A DNA stretch of 64,000 nucleotides. It comes from DATFMP01 sp035266845. Lineage in GTDB: Bacteria; SAR324; JACQKK01. Position 1 is the stretch's first letter; each line of letters opens with the position of its first letter. Under the pieces are notes generated by a model. The model did no database searches and was not told where the DNA came from. It worked only from the letters and a program-made list of their open reading frames with translations. The position numbers were made by a program, and so were the translations under genes. The DNA lies in the NCBI GenBank assembly GCA_035266845.1, contig DATFMP010000060.1, positions 67,446 through 131,445 on the forward strand, given 5' to 3'. Shown here piece by piece: positions 17,360 through 25,962 of this stretch.

Positions 17360-18619
17360 ATGAAAGACATTCTGGAGCAATCCAACCTGCAGCTCGCCTT
17401 CGGCTGGAGAATGCTGCTCTGGCTGCTGGTGGGCCTGGGGGTGCTGATGTTCATCATCGGCTTGGCTACCGGCGATGCGGAGCGCACCTGGCAGGCATTC
17501 TTGATTAACACCATGTTCTGGAGCGGGATGGCCTTCGCGGGCGTGATCTTTTCCGCGATCTGGCAGATCACCGACGCCAAATGGGGCCGCCCCTACAAGC
17601 GCATCGCGGAGGGCTTCGGTGCCTTCCTGCCCGTGGGGGCGCTGGCCTTCGTGGCCCTGTTCTTCGGGGCGCACACGCTGTTTGAATGGGTGGATCATCC
17701 CGTGGCGGCCAAAGCGGGCTATCTGAACTTCCCGTTCTTCATCGTGCGCACCCTGGTCGTGCTGGCCATTCTGCTGGTGATCTTCCTCTGGTACATGCGC
17801 AATGCGCTGAAACCGGACATGGCCGCCGCGCAGCGCCTAATCCCTGGCTGGGGTGGCTCGTTCGCCGAGCGTCTGCTGAAGGGCTACGGCGATCACGAGA
17901 CCGAGGTGGTGCGGCTGGAGCTGCGGGCGCGCCGCCTGGCGCCGATCCTGGCCATGCTGTTCACGGTGGGGTGGTCCATCATGACGTGGGACTACCTGAT
18001 GTCACTGGACCAGACTTGGTTCAGTACGCTGTTCGCGGTGTACGTGATTATCGGCCACATGTATTCGGCGCTGGCCCTGCTGTTGATCATCGTATCGGTG
18101 GCGCGGCGTTTGCCGGGTCTTTCCGAGTACATGACGATCAACCGCTACCATGACCTGGCCAAGCTCACCTTCGCCTTCGCTGCGCTTTATGCGTACATGG
18201 TGTTCTCGCAGTACCTGGTGATCTGGTACAGCAATCTGCCCGAGGAAGCGCCGTACCTGGTGACGCGCTCCATCGCGCCCACGCCGTGGTATCCGCTGTT
18301 CTGGGCACTGGTGGGGGTGCTGTTTGTCTTCCCGTTCCTGGCGCTCATGCCCAGGAGCATCTGCCGTCGGCCGAAAATCGTGGCCTGGATCGCTGCGATT
18401 CTGCTGATTGGGCAATGGTGGGCGCACTACCTGCTGGTCGTGCCTTCCATCCAGGACCGACATTTCCCGGACACGCACTTCCTGTTCGGTGCCCACGAGG
18501 TGCTGATCACGGCGGGCTTTGCTGGCGCGTTCTTCCTGTGCTTCTTCTGGTACATGAGCCGTGTCCCGGTGCTGCCCATCTCCGACAGGCATCTCTGCAA
18601 GTCTTGGCACGGGCATTAG
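17360..18619 (+). CDS. actF: ACIII membrane subunit ActF
   Basis: ActF is the second large integral membrane subunit of ACIII, related to ActC/NrfD. The 419-residue protein has about ten hydrophobic helices, with MLLWLLVGLGVLMFIIGLA near the start and TVGWSIMTWDYLMSLDQTWFSTL mid-protein, a stretch shared with ActF proteins. The start at 17360 follows GAGGAGC-like sequence eight bases after actE. It is the last act gene. Cytochrome oxidase and SCO genes, which often follow in other genomes, are absent here; the next gene is convergent. Confidence 0.93.
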   Translation: MKDILEQSNLQLAFGWRMLLWLLVGLGVLMFIIGLATGDAERTWQAFLINTMFWSGMAFAGVIFSAIWQITDAKWGRPYKRIAEGFGAFLPVGALAFVALFFGAHTLFEWVDHPVAAKAGYLNFPFFIVRTLVVLAILLVIFLWYMRNALKPDMAAAQRLIPGWGGSFAERLLKGYGDHETEVVRLELRARRLAPILAMLFTVGWSIMTWDYLMSLDQTWFSTLFAVYVIIGHMYSALALLLIIVSVARRLPGLSEYMTINRYHDLAKLTFAFAALYAYMVFSQYLVIWYSNLPEEAPYLVTRSIAPTPWYPLFWALVGVLFVFPFLALMPRSICRRPKIVAWIAAILLIGQWWAHYLLVVPSIQDRHFPDTHFLFGAHEVLITAGFAGAFFLCFFWYMSRVPVLPISDRHLCKSWHGH

Positions 18620-18729
18620 CGGTCCTCGCCCGGGCCCGGCCCGGTTCTTCTTCGCAGGTTCTCAGCAGACTATCCCCACGGACGGCAGGCGCCTCGTGCG
18701 CCTGCCGGACACGGGCCTGTGCCATGCTG

Positions 18730-18753
18730 ACCCCGCTGTGATCCGGGCGGGGT
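18730..18753. terminator. Hairpin between convergent actF and GST genes
   Basis: ACCCCGC and GCGGGGT form a seven-base-pair stem with a ten-base loop, ten bases from the end of the minus-strand GST gene and about 110 from actF. There is no T-run, but the position between convergent genes suits a bidirectional terminator. Confidence 0.35.
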
Positions 18754-18762
18754 GCGGTCGGG

Positions 18763-19383
18763 CTACTGGCCGGGACGCGTGGCCTGGAAGGAGGGTCGGT
18801 TCTCGTAGCGCGCGACCAGTGCCTCCAGTCGCTTGCGGCCGCGCCAGGGCGCCGGCTCGCGGAAGTCCATCCACATCAGGGCGATGGCGAGGTTGAGATC
18901 CTGGATGGAGAGCACGCCCGGCACGAATCCCTCCGGCCCAATGCGGGCCTCCAGCCAGTCCAACTGCGAGGGAATGCGCCGCAACTCGTGGCGCAGCGTG
19001 GTGGATTGCTCGGGCTGGATGCCGTCACGCAGCAGCCCAAACGCGTTGAGGCCCGCATCAAGCAGCGTCTCGATCGTGGCCAGCACCTGCAGGTCTTCCC
19101 AGTAGTGCTCCGGACGTGTGAGCGCGGCGGCCAGGGGCGGCTCGTCGCTCGCGGCTGTGCCGCCCGGCTGCTGCAGCAAGTACTCGAGGATCACGTTGGA
19201 CTCGAACAGCGTGCGCTCTCCATCCACCAGGCAGGGGATGCGCAGGTTCGGATTGGCCGCCCGGAAGGCCGGAGACGGATCGGTCAGGTCGACCCGTTCG
19301 GGCTCGTAGGCGATGCCCCGCTCTGCCAGCACCACCCGCACCTTGCGGGTGTAGGGAGAGTTGGGGCCGTAGAAAAGCTTCAT
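18763..19383 (-). CDS. Glutathione S-transferase family protein
   Basis: This cytoplasmic protein has an N-terminal thioredoxin-like GST domain (about residues 1-80), with SPYTRKVRVVLAERGI at the glutathione site and the cis-Pro/ES region RIPCLVDGERTLFESNVILEYL. A helical C-terminal domain runs to residue 206. The catalytic residue is probably the Ser or Tyr of NSPYTRK. The start MKLFYGP at 19383 is chosen because the family begins there; in-frame upstream codons extend into non-homologous sequence. Its substrate is unknown. It follows the LysM/TPR gene by 59 bases on the same strand. Confidence 0.85.
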   Translation of the reverse strand: MKLFYGPNSPYTRKVRVVLAERGIAYEPERVDLTDPSPAFRAANPNLRIPCLVDGERTLFESNVILEYLLQQPGGTAASDEPPLAAALTRPEHYWEDLQVLATIETLLDAGLNAFGLLRDGIQPEQSTTLRHELRRIPSQLDWLEARIGPEGFVPGVLSIQDLNLAIALMWMDFREPAPWRGRKRLEALVARYENRPSFQATRPGQ

Positions 19384-19442
19384 GGGAGTCTCGGGCAAAA
19401 GAGGCTGTGTGGACAGAGGGTCCAGCCGCGGCGACCCGCAGG

Positions 19443-20795
19443 CTACTTCACGGACGCCAGCTTGGCACGCAGAGCCTGCGCGTTGGCGAGGTCCTTGGCG
19501 GCCTGTGGGTGGCTCGGGTCCAACTTCAACGTCTCCTGCCACTCGCTGATGGCCGTGTCCAGATCTTCCTGCAGGAAGGCGGTGACCCCTGCAATGTAGT
19601 GCACCTCGGCATCGCTCCCCTTGAGCTGGCCTTTCAGCGAGGTCAGCAAGGCGGCGGTGTCCTTGTAGCCGGGGTCCACCCGCGAGAGCACCTGCAGGGC
19701 CGCGACGGGCTTCTTGCGGTCACTCAACTGCTTGCCTTCCTCGTAGTACGCGGCGTTCTGCAGTTCGTGCGCGTCGCCATTGGCCGGGTCATCCTCCAGC
19801 AGGGCCTCGGCTGCTGCCGCAGCCTGCTCGTATTGCTTGGCCTTGAGCAGGCGCCGGGCCTCGGCCAGTTGCGAGCCGGCCTTGGGTGCGCCGTAATCGC
19901 CGCCGGAGGGCGATGCCTGGCGCACCTCGCTCTCCACGATCGCCGTGCCGGCGGATTGGGGTGCCTGGACGGCCGCCGCGGTGCGCAGTGCCGGCGGGGA
20001 TGCCGCCCGCGCAGGCTGGGTACCGGCCACCGGGGCGGCAGGCGCCGCGTGCTTGGGCTCCGGCTTGGCTTTGGCGACCGCGGAGGGCGGTGCCTTGCGG
20101 GCTTTCCGGGTCGGCGGCGGACTGGCCTTCGGCGGCGCCGGCGTGGGTGCCACCACAGCTTTGGGTGCGGGCGGCTGCGCCATATCCACTCCAGCCACCA
20201 CCGGCAGCCTGAGCACGGCGCCGACCTTCAGGTCGCGCGGATTGCGGATGTTGTTGTAGTACCGCACCAGGTAGGTCAGGTCCGGGTCGTCGTATTGGGA
20301 CTGCGCGATCTCCCGCAGCGTGTCCCCCCGTTTGACCGTGTACTCGTTCACGCTCTTGGCGTTCAGCTCGTGCTTGACCATCTCCAGCGCGAGGTGGTTG
20401 TCCGGATCGTAGCTGAGCGTGCGCAGGAACTCCCGGAACGCCTTGGCATATTGCTTGTGCCGGAATGCGTCGCGGGCCAGGGCGAAGTGGCGCTCGCCAT
20501 TGTCCTTGAGCAGGCGTTGGATGGCGGAGATGCGTTGCCGCGCTTGCCGGTCGCGCGGGGCCAGCACGGAGACGGCCTCCCAGCGTATCAGCGCCCGATG
20601 CCAGTCCTTGCCCGCCTCGTCCCGCTTGGCTAGGTTGCGGAAGCGCTGGGCCAGGCCATCGAACGGGTCGCGCGGCACGGTTTGCCGGAGCGGTGTTGCC
20701 ACCGGTGGCTCCGCTGCACGCGTGGAGGCGGGCAGGGCGCCCAGAAGGGCCAGCAGGCCAGCCAGAGCCACCAAGTGTGATCGGTGAGCGCTCAT
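19443..20795 (-). CDS. Exported LysM/TPR-repeat protein
   Basis: The 450-residue protein has a signal peptide (about residues 1-27, ending ASTRAAEP). A helical TPR-like region follows (about 45-145), then one LysM peptidoglycan-binding domain (151-200, EYTVKRGDTLREIAQSQYDD). Next come an Ala/Pro/Lys-rich linker (about 205-300) and a C-terminal TPR block (about 310-440). This architecture suggests a periplasmic scaffold anchored on the cell wall. Its ATG overlaps the stop of the deacetylase gene (20792-20795), so the two are translationally coupled. Its precise role is unknown; a part in envelope or exopolysaccharide assembly is inferred from context. Confidence 0.75.
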   Translation of the reverse strand: MSAHRSHLVALAGLLALLGALPASTRAAEPPVATPLRQTVPRDPFDGLAQRFRNLAKRDEAGKDWHRALIRWEAVSVLAPRDRQARQRISAIQRLLKDNGERHFALARDAFRHKQYAKAFREFLRTLSYDPDNHLALEMVKHELNAKSVNEYTVKRGDTLREIAQSQYDDPDLTYLVRYYNNIRNPRDLKVGAVLRLPVVAGVDMAQPPAPKAVVAPTPAPPKASPPPTRKARKAPPSAVAKAKPEPKHAAPAAPVAGTQPARAASPPALRTAAAVQAPQSAGTAIVESEVRQASPSGGDYGAPKAGSQLAEARRLLKAKQYEQAAAAAEALLEDDPANGDAHELQNAAYYEEGKQLSDRKKPVAALQVLSRVDPGYKDTAALLTSLKGQLKGSDAEVHYIAGVTAFLQEDLDTAISEWQETLKLDPSHPQAAKDLANAQALRAKLASVK

Positions 20796-22108
20796 TTCAG
20801 CACCCGGTCGCTGAAGCTTTCCAGGTTTTCGGCGAACTGCTGAATGTCGAATGTGCCGTAGACCATGGAGCGCAGCACGCGGTAGTCGCTCACGAAGAAC
20901 GGGTTCGCGCCGCGATCGACCGTGAAGGCCGCGCGATAGCCCGCCTTCTGGGCCATCGCCACCACCAAGTGGTTCTCTGCGCCGTAGGGATAGGCCAGGT
21001 ACTGGCAGCTTTTGCCGGTGCGCTTCTTCAGCTCGGCCTTCGAGGCGATCAACTCGTCGGAGAGGAAGCTAAGGTAGTCCTTCAGGTCACGGCCGGCGGG
21101 ATCGGCCAGGTTCGGGTGCGTCTCGGTGTGGCATTGCACGTCGAACACGCCGCCGTCCTCCAGCGCCTTGACCTGCTGCCAGGAGAGCGCCTTGCGGTCC
21201 GAGCCGATCAGGCTGTTCGTCACGAACAGCGTGGCCTTGTAGCCGTACTTCTCCAGGATCGGCAGCGCGATGTGATAGGTGGAGGCCCAGCCGTCGTCGA
21301 AGGTGATCACGACGGCCCGCTCGGGCACCTGGCCCTTGAAGTCCAGGAAGTCCGCGAACTGCTGCAGCGTGATCACCTGCCAGCGGTAGTGCTTCAGGTA
21401 GGCCATCTGCAACTCGAAGTCCGTCTGCAGCACGGCCATCCTGCCGGGCTTCGTGCGCGTGAGCTGGTGGTAGACCAGGATCGGCACCGTGCGGTAGCCC
21501 TTATCCGTCAAGCCCCCCGGCTCGAATGGCTTCAGAGGTATCAGCACGGCCTGGAAGGGCGTGGGCGTGCGCTCGCCGTTGAACTCGCGGATCAGCCAGC
21601 CCTTGTCCTTGTCGCGCAGGTACTGCTCGGCCAGGGTATCGAACGTATCGTGCGGGCGTGGCACGACGGCCATGAAGTTGCGGTAGCGCCGCACCGCGTA
21701 CCGGTACGGAACGTCCCCGATGGGCGGGAAGGCGCGGAATTCCTTGCCGGCGTGGTCCACCGCGACCAGGAAGTAGTAGTACGTCTCGCCGTTGGTGAGC
21801 CCTTTGTGGACGTACTGCGTGCGTTTGAGGCCGGGGATGGCATGGTCGCGGTTGGCGGCCACATCTGGGTCGTGCGACCAGTACAGCGTGTAGGACTTCG
21901 CGCCGCGCACCCGCTGCCACTGCAGATGGATCTCGTGATCCACCGGCCACGTTTTGAGCTGCGGCGGCGGCCCGCCCGGGCGCTCCACAGTGGGCACGAC
22001 GGGCGCTGCGGGCGCGCAGGCCAGCAAGGCCACGGTGGCGGCCAGCGCGGCCAGCAGCCCGCCCAGCCGCGCCAGGGGGCGTGGCTCAGCCGGTTTCGGG
22101 TTGCGCAT
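20792..22108 (-). CDS. Polysaccharide deacetylase lipoprotein (NodB fold)
   Basis: The 438-residue protein has a lipoprotein signal with lipobox ALLAC (C31). A fibronectin-III-like region comes next (about residues 50-125), then a LysM-like segment (about 152-192) and a C-terminal NodB carbohydrate esterase domain (about 205-420). The NodB motifs include TFDDGW with metal/catalytic Asp at 271-272, the histidine pair in CHTETHPNL, and YPYGAENH. It probably removes N-acetyl groups from a cell-envelope polysaccharide. It overlaps the cyclase gene upstream by 23 bases and the LysM/TPR gene downstream by four, forming a tight operon. Confidence 0.85.
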   Translation of the reverse strand: MRNPKPAEPRPLARLGGLLAALAATVALLACAPAAPVVPTVERPGGPPPQLKTWPVDHEIHLQWQRVRGAKSYTLYWSHDPDVAANRDHAIPGLKRTQYVHKGLTNGETYYYFLVAVDHAGKEFRAFPPIGDVPYRYAVRRYRNFMAVVPRPHDTFDTLAEQYLRDKDKGWLIREFNGERTPTPFQAVLIPLKPFEPGGLTDKGYRTVPILVYHQLTRTKPGRMAVLQTDFELQMAYLKHYRWQVITLQQFADFLDFKGQVPERAVVITFDDGWASTYHIALPILEKYGYKATLFVTNSLIGSDRKALSWQQVKALEDGGVFDVQCHTETHPNLADPAGRDLKDYLSFLSDELIASKAELKKRTGKSCQYLAYPYGAENHLVVAMAQKAGYRAAFTVDRGANPFFVSDYRVLRSMVYGTFDIQQFAENLESFSDRVLK

Positions 22109-23939
22109 GGGGGGTCTCCTTGGGGGCCGGGGCCCGGCCGGTGATGCTCACCACCTTGTAGACGGGAATGGGTTCGGCCTTGCCCTTCACCTTCTGCGGT
22201 GCGCGCGCTTCCACGGTCAGCGCGCGCCCCAGCGCCTCACGGACGCTGGCGCTGATGATCGTCTCGCCCGCGGCGGCCAGGCCGTTGAGCCGCGAGGCCA
22301 CGTTCACCGCGTCCCCGATCACCGTGTACTCCAGCTTTTCCTGGGAGCCGATGTTGCCCGACACGGCGTAGCCCGTGTTGATGCCGATGCCCACCCGCGC
22401 CAGCAACTCGTTGCCGGTTTCGGCCGCCTGGCGCGCGAACTCCGCCTGCATGGCCAGAGCGGCGCGCACGGCCTGCTCCGCGTGGTCCTCGCTGGCCACG
22501 GGAATGCCGAACACGCCCATCACCGCATCGCCGATGAACTTGTCCACGTAGCCGCCGTGCTCCACGATGTGCCGCGTGGCGATGTCGAAGTACTGATTGA
22601 GCGCTTCGACTACCTGCTCCGCCTCGCGCTGCTCCGAGTAACTGGTGAAGCCCCGCACGTCCGTGAAGAGCACGGAAACGTGGCTGCGGGTGCCCTTGAG
22701 CCAAGCGTTCTCCGGATTGGCCATGATCAGGTCCAGCACCTCGGAGCCCACGTACTTGCCAAAAGACTCCTGCATCAGCGCTTTCTTCAGCAGCTCGCCG
22801 GACATGAAGTTGAAGGCGCTGGCCAAGTCGCCCAACTCATCGTTGCGGATCTTCTTGATGCGGTACTTAAGATTGCCCAGGCCAATCTCCTCCGTGGCCG
22901 TTACCAGCTCGGCCAGGGGCCGCGAGAAGCCGCCCGCCAGGAAGATGGCGATGACGACCCCCAGCACGATCAGGAGCACGCTGAGCAGCACGATGAACAC
23001 GCTGCCCTTGATGATCTGCTCCACGATGAAGTCCTGCGAGATGCCCACGTGCACCGTGCCCAGCACCTTGCCGGAGTACTGCACGGGCTCGGACATATCG
23101 AGCATGCGCGTGCCCTTGCGCAGTACGCCGGTAACCTTGAGCAGGTCCTTCACGGCCAGGCCGAACTGATCCATGAGCCCCAGCTTCTCCAGCCTGAAGT
23201 CCCCACTGCGAAGCGCATTGAAGATCTTGCCCAGGTCCAGGCTGCGGCCATACTGGTTGGTGACGTAGCTGAAGTAGTGGTACGGCCCCTCCTGGGTCTC
23301 CGCTTGGCGGTGGGCCACCTTCTGGTAGGGCTTGCGGATCATCGCCGGGTCGGTGTGGGCCCGCACGATGCCATCGCGGCCCACGATGATCGCGTACTTC
23401 ACGCCCTCCACGTTGGACGATTCCTTGAGCAGCGTGTTGAGCTGCAGCAGGTCGTCAGTAGAGAGCGGCACCACCGCATTGTTGGCGACATAGCCCAGCA
23501 GCACCTTGCCCGTCTTTACGGTCTGCGCCTCGAGCTGCACCCGCTGCCGGTCGAAAACCACGTAGCTGAGCCCGAGGATGGTCGTCCAGATGATGAAGAT
23601 GACCGTGATGGAGAGCTTGACCTTGATGGGGATGCGCACGCTGAAGCGGCCGCGCTCCGCCTTGATGCCCCGCGTGCGCAGGTAGTTGTCCAGGTCGGCG
23701 CCCAGCGAGGTCAGATTGGCTTGGTAGCGGCGGTTGAACGCGCCGATGATCTGCTCTTCCGTGGCCATGCCCAGCGCCACCACGGTCTCGCCCAGGCTTT
23801 TGCGCAGCGCCTTCTGCTGCTCCAGCGCCTTCTTGAGCTGGCGCTTGGTGATCACGCCTTCCTGCACCAGCACCTCGCCCAGCCGGACATACGACCGGCC
23901 GCTGGCGCGGCTGCGCTTGGCTCCGTTGGAACCGGCCAT
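22086..23939 (-). CDS. Membrane class III adenylate cyclase with N-terminal MshEN-like domain
   Basis: The 617-residue protein begins with an MshEN/T2SE-N-like domain (residues 19-72), whose R19-L-G...L-V...G...L...Q41 pattern recalls the c-di-GMP-binding motif. A membrane helix (108-128), an extracytoplasmic sensor (about 130-310), a second helix (about 313-336) and a HAMP domain (about 337-390) follow. The class III cyclase domain is at 418-600. Catalytic residues are complete: metal Asp 427 and 471, base-selecting K467 and T539 (adenylate type), and N546/R550. The start at 23939 is chosen because upstream in-frame sequence is not family-like. It is the first gene of an operon with the deacetylase and the LysM/TPR protein. 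Confidence 0.85.
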   Translation of the reverse strand: MAGSNGAKRSRASGRSYVRLGEVLVQEGVITKRQLKKALEQQKALRKSLGETVVALGMATEEQIIGAFNRRYQANLTSLGADLDNYLRTRGIKAERGRFSVRIPIKVKLSITVIFIIWTTILGLSYVVFDRQRVQLEAQTVKTGKVLLGYVANNAVVPLSTDDLLQLNTLLKESSNVEGVKYAIIVGRDGIVRAHTDPAMIRKPYQKVAHRQAETQEGPYHYFSYVTNQYGRSLDLGKIFNALRSGDFRLEKLGLMDQFGLAVKDLLKVTGVLRKGTRMLDMSEPVQYSGKVLGTVHVGISQDFIVEQIIKGSVFIVLLSVLLIVLGVVIAIFLAGGFSRPLAELVTATEEIGLGNLKYRIKKIRNDELGDLASAFNFMSGELLKKALMQESFGKYVGSEVLDLIMANPENAWLKGTRSHVSVLFTDVRGFTSYSEQREAEQVVEALNQYFDIATRHIVEHGGYVDKFIGDAVMGVFGIPVASEDHAEQAVRAALAMQAEFARQAAETGNELLARVGIGINTGYAVSGNIGSQEKLEYTVIGDAVNVASRLNGLAAAGETIISASVREALGRALTVEARAPQKVKGKAEPIPVYKVVSITGRAPAPKETPHAQPETG

Positions 23940-24318
23940 GACCTTGTACCCTCGTCCCTTGTCGCGGGTTGTGTTGCTGCTGGGGCGGCCGACACCGCAC
24001 CGCGCCCGGCGGCGGGGAAATCGCGACGCCAGGGAGGCGTGGTCGCAGCGGCTCCGCGGCACACTGCGGCCCTTACCTGTCCGATTGCCCCCCGGGGGTC
24101 AGCCTACCCAATCCGCCGGGGGGAGTCACGAGCTTTGCGCAGGCGCACGTCCGCCGCGCAGTGTCTGCCGGTGCAGCTTCATGCGCCGCGGGTGCCGCCG
24201 CCCCCCGAGGCCCCATATTGACAGGCCCGCAAGCGCGGGGCTATGGTAACGCGTCTCATCAAGATTGAATTATGCTGTCATTCCAATCTCTTAGCTCGAC
24301 GAGGGAGCGGCCGCGGCC
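23940..24318. other. Divergent region between cyclase and thiolase-like genes
   Basis: This 379-base region has no convincing gene. It holds the plus-strand promoter listed at 24218-24247. CCCCCGGGGG (24089-24098) is a perfect palindrome nearer the cyclase side, with no clear partner motif. No confident minus-strand promoter was found for the cyclase operon. Confidence 0.4.
24218..24247 (+). promoter_or_regulatory. Sigma-70-type promoter for the thiolase/DUF35/acyl-CoA ligase genes
   Basis: A perfect -35 TTGACA (24218-24223) is followed after 18 bases by TATGGT (24242-24247), four of six matches to the -10 consensus. Transcription would begin near 24254, about 65 bases before the ATG at 24319. 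Confidence 0.6.
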
Positions 24319-25488
24319 ATGACCAAAGGGCGGGAACCGGTGATCGTGGGGGTGGCCGATGCGCCCCTCGAAAACGGCATGGTGCGCGGGGGCCTGAACC
24401 CGCTGCAGATCCAGGCGCTTGCGGCCAAGTCTGCGCTGGAAGAGGCAGGGCTGGGCTTCGGGGATGTGGATGGCCTGCTCACCGCGGGCAGTTGGGGCAT
24501 CCCCGGCTCCGGCAGCATGATGGCGCTGACGGTGGCCGAGTACCTGGGCATCCAGCCGGTGCTGCTGGACGGCACGCAGATCGGCGGGTCGTCCTTCGAG
24601 GCCCACGTGGCCCACGCGGCGCTGGCGTTGCAGGCCGGCTACTGTGAGGTCGCGCTGATCACCTACGGTAGCACGCAGCGCTCCGAGCGCCAGCGCTCGC
24701 TGGCCGGGCGCGGCCCGGGACTGACGTTGCAGTACGAGACGCCCTACGGCCTGCCCACGCCCGTGGGCGCGTATGCCATGGCGGCGCATCGCCACATGTA
24801 CGAGTACGGCACCACGCCCGAGCAGCTGGCCGAGATCGCCGTGGCCACGCGCAAGTGGGCCGCGCTCAATCCGGCGGCCACCATGCGCGACCCCATCACG
24901 GCGGACGACGTGCTGGCCAGCCCCATGATCGCCTCGCCCCTGCACCTGCTGGACTGCTGCCTCGTCACGGACGGCGGTGGCGCCGTGGTGATGACCACGG
25001 CCGAGCGGGCGCGGGACCTGCCGGCGCGGCCCATCCCCGTGCGCGGCTACAGCGAGACCACCACCCACGCCACCATCGGCTCCATGCCGGACCTGACGCT
25101 CACCGGCGCGCAGCGCAGCGGGTCCCGCGCCATGCAGATGGCCGGCGTAACCCACGGCGACATCGACGTGGTGGAGATCTACGACTCATTCACCGTCACC
25201 GTGCTGCTGACCTTGGAGGCGCTGGGCTTCTGTGGGCGGGGCGAGGGCGGGGCATTCGTCTCCGACCAGCGCACAGCGCCCGGCGGGGCCTTCCCGCTGA
25301 ACACCAACGGCGGCGGGCTCTCCTACGCCCATCCGGGCATGTACGGCATGTTCGTGCTGATCGAAGCGGTGCGCCAGTTGCGCGGAGAATGCGGTCCGCG
25401 GCAGGTGCCGGACGCGAAGGTCGCTCTGGCCCACGGCACGGGGGGCGTGCTCTCCAGCACGGTCACCTGCATCCTCACCCGCGACTAG
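24319..25488 (+). CDS. Thiolase-like protein of the lipid-transfer/SCP2-thiolase (Ltp2) group
   Basis: The 389-residue protein has the thiolase fold throughout, with NPLQIQALAAKSALEEAG near the start and GGGLSYAHPGMYGM plus HGTGG near the end. The usual nucleophilic cysteine after the first core is replaced (QIGGSSFEAHV), and the second catalytic Cys of the C-terminal CxG motif is His (AHGTGGV). It is therefore unlikely to be a true thiolase. Cysteine-less relatives such as Ltp2 act as aldolases with a DUF35 partner, and a DUF35 gene follows 19 bases downstream. The start ATG at 24319 has GAGGGAG upstream. Confidence 0.85.
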   Translation: MTKGREPVIVGVADAPLENGMVRGGLNPLQIQALAAKSALEEAGLGFGDVDGLLTAGSWGIPGSGSMMALTVAEYLGIQPVLLDGTQIGGSSFEAHVAHAALALQAGYCEVALITYGSTQRSERQRSLAGRGPGLTLQYETPYGLPTPVGAYAMAAHRHMYEYGTTPEQLAEIAVATRKWAALNPAATMRDPITADDVLASPMIASPLHLLDCCLVTDGGGAVVMTTAERARDLPARPIPVRGYSETTTHATIGSMPDLTLTGAQRSGSRAMQMAGVTHGDIDVVEIYDSFTVTVLLTLEALGFCGRGEGGAFVSDQRTAPGGAFPLNTNGGGLSYAHPGMYGMFVLIEAVRQLRGECGPRQVPDAKVALAHGTGGVLSSTVTCILTRD

Positions 25489-25507
25489 CCCCCGGATACG
25501 AGCCCCC

Positions 25508-25915
25508 ATGGCCTACGAAAAGCCCTTGCCCGTGGTCAACGAGGAGTCGCGTCCTTTCTGGGACGCGTGCAAGCGCCACGAGCTGATCCTGCAGCACTGC
25601 CAGGCCTGCGGGGCCTACGGGTTCTACCCGCGCATGCTGTGCAAGGCCTGCCACTCCGACAAGTTGGCCTGGGAGCGCGTGAGCGGCGAGGGCACCATTT
25701 ACAGCTACACTGTCTGCCACCGGCCGGCTGGCCCGGCCTTCAAGGCCGAGGTGCCATACGTGGTGGCGCTAATCGAGTTGCGCGAAGGCCCGCGCATGGT
25801 CAGCAACATCGTGACGCCCGATGCCGAGTCTGTGCGCATTGGGCAGGCCGTGCGGGTGACCTTCGACGACGTCACTGAGGACATCTCCCTGCCCAAGTTC
25901 GTCGTGAAGGGCTGA
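25508..25915 (+). CDS. DUF35 zinc-ribbon/OB-fold protein
   Basis: The 135-residue protein has a rubredoxin-like zinc ribbon (CQACG at about residues 35-39 and CKACH at about 50-54), followed by an OB fold (about 60-130). This is the DUF35/ChsH2 C-terminal architecture. Such proteins bind thiolase-like partners and hold the acyl-CoA. Its position directly after the thiolase-like gene supports a two-component aldolase or acyl-CoA lyase/transferase complex, by analogy with Ltp2-ChsH2. Zinc binding is inferred from the four cysteines. Confidence 0.88.
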   Translation: MAYEKPLPVVNEESRPFWDACKRHELILQHCQACGAYGFYPRMLCKACHSDKLAWERVSGEGTIYSYTVCHRPAGPAFKAEVPYVVALIELREGPRMVSNIVTPDAESVRIGQAVRVTFDDVTEDISLPKFVVKG

Positions 25916-25962
25916 GCGGCCCCCAGCGGCCGACAGGGCCCGCAGTCCACGAGGAGCCGACC

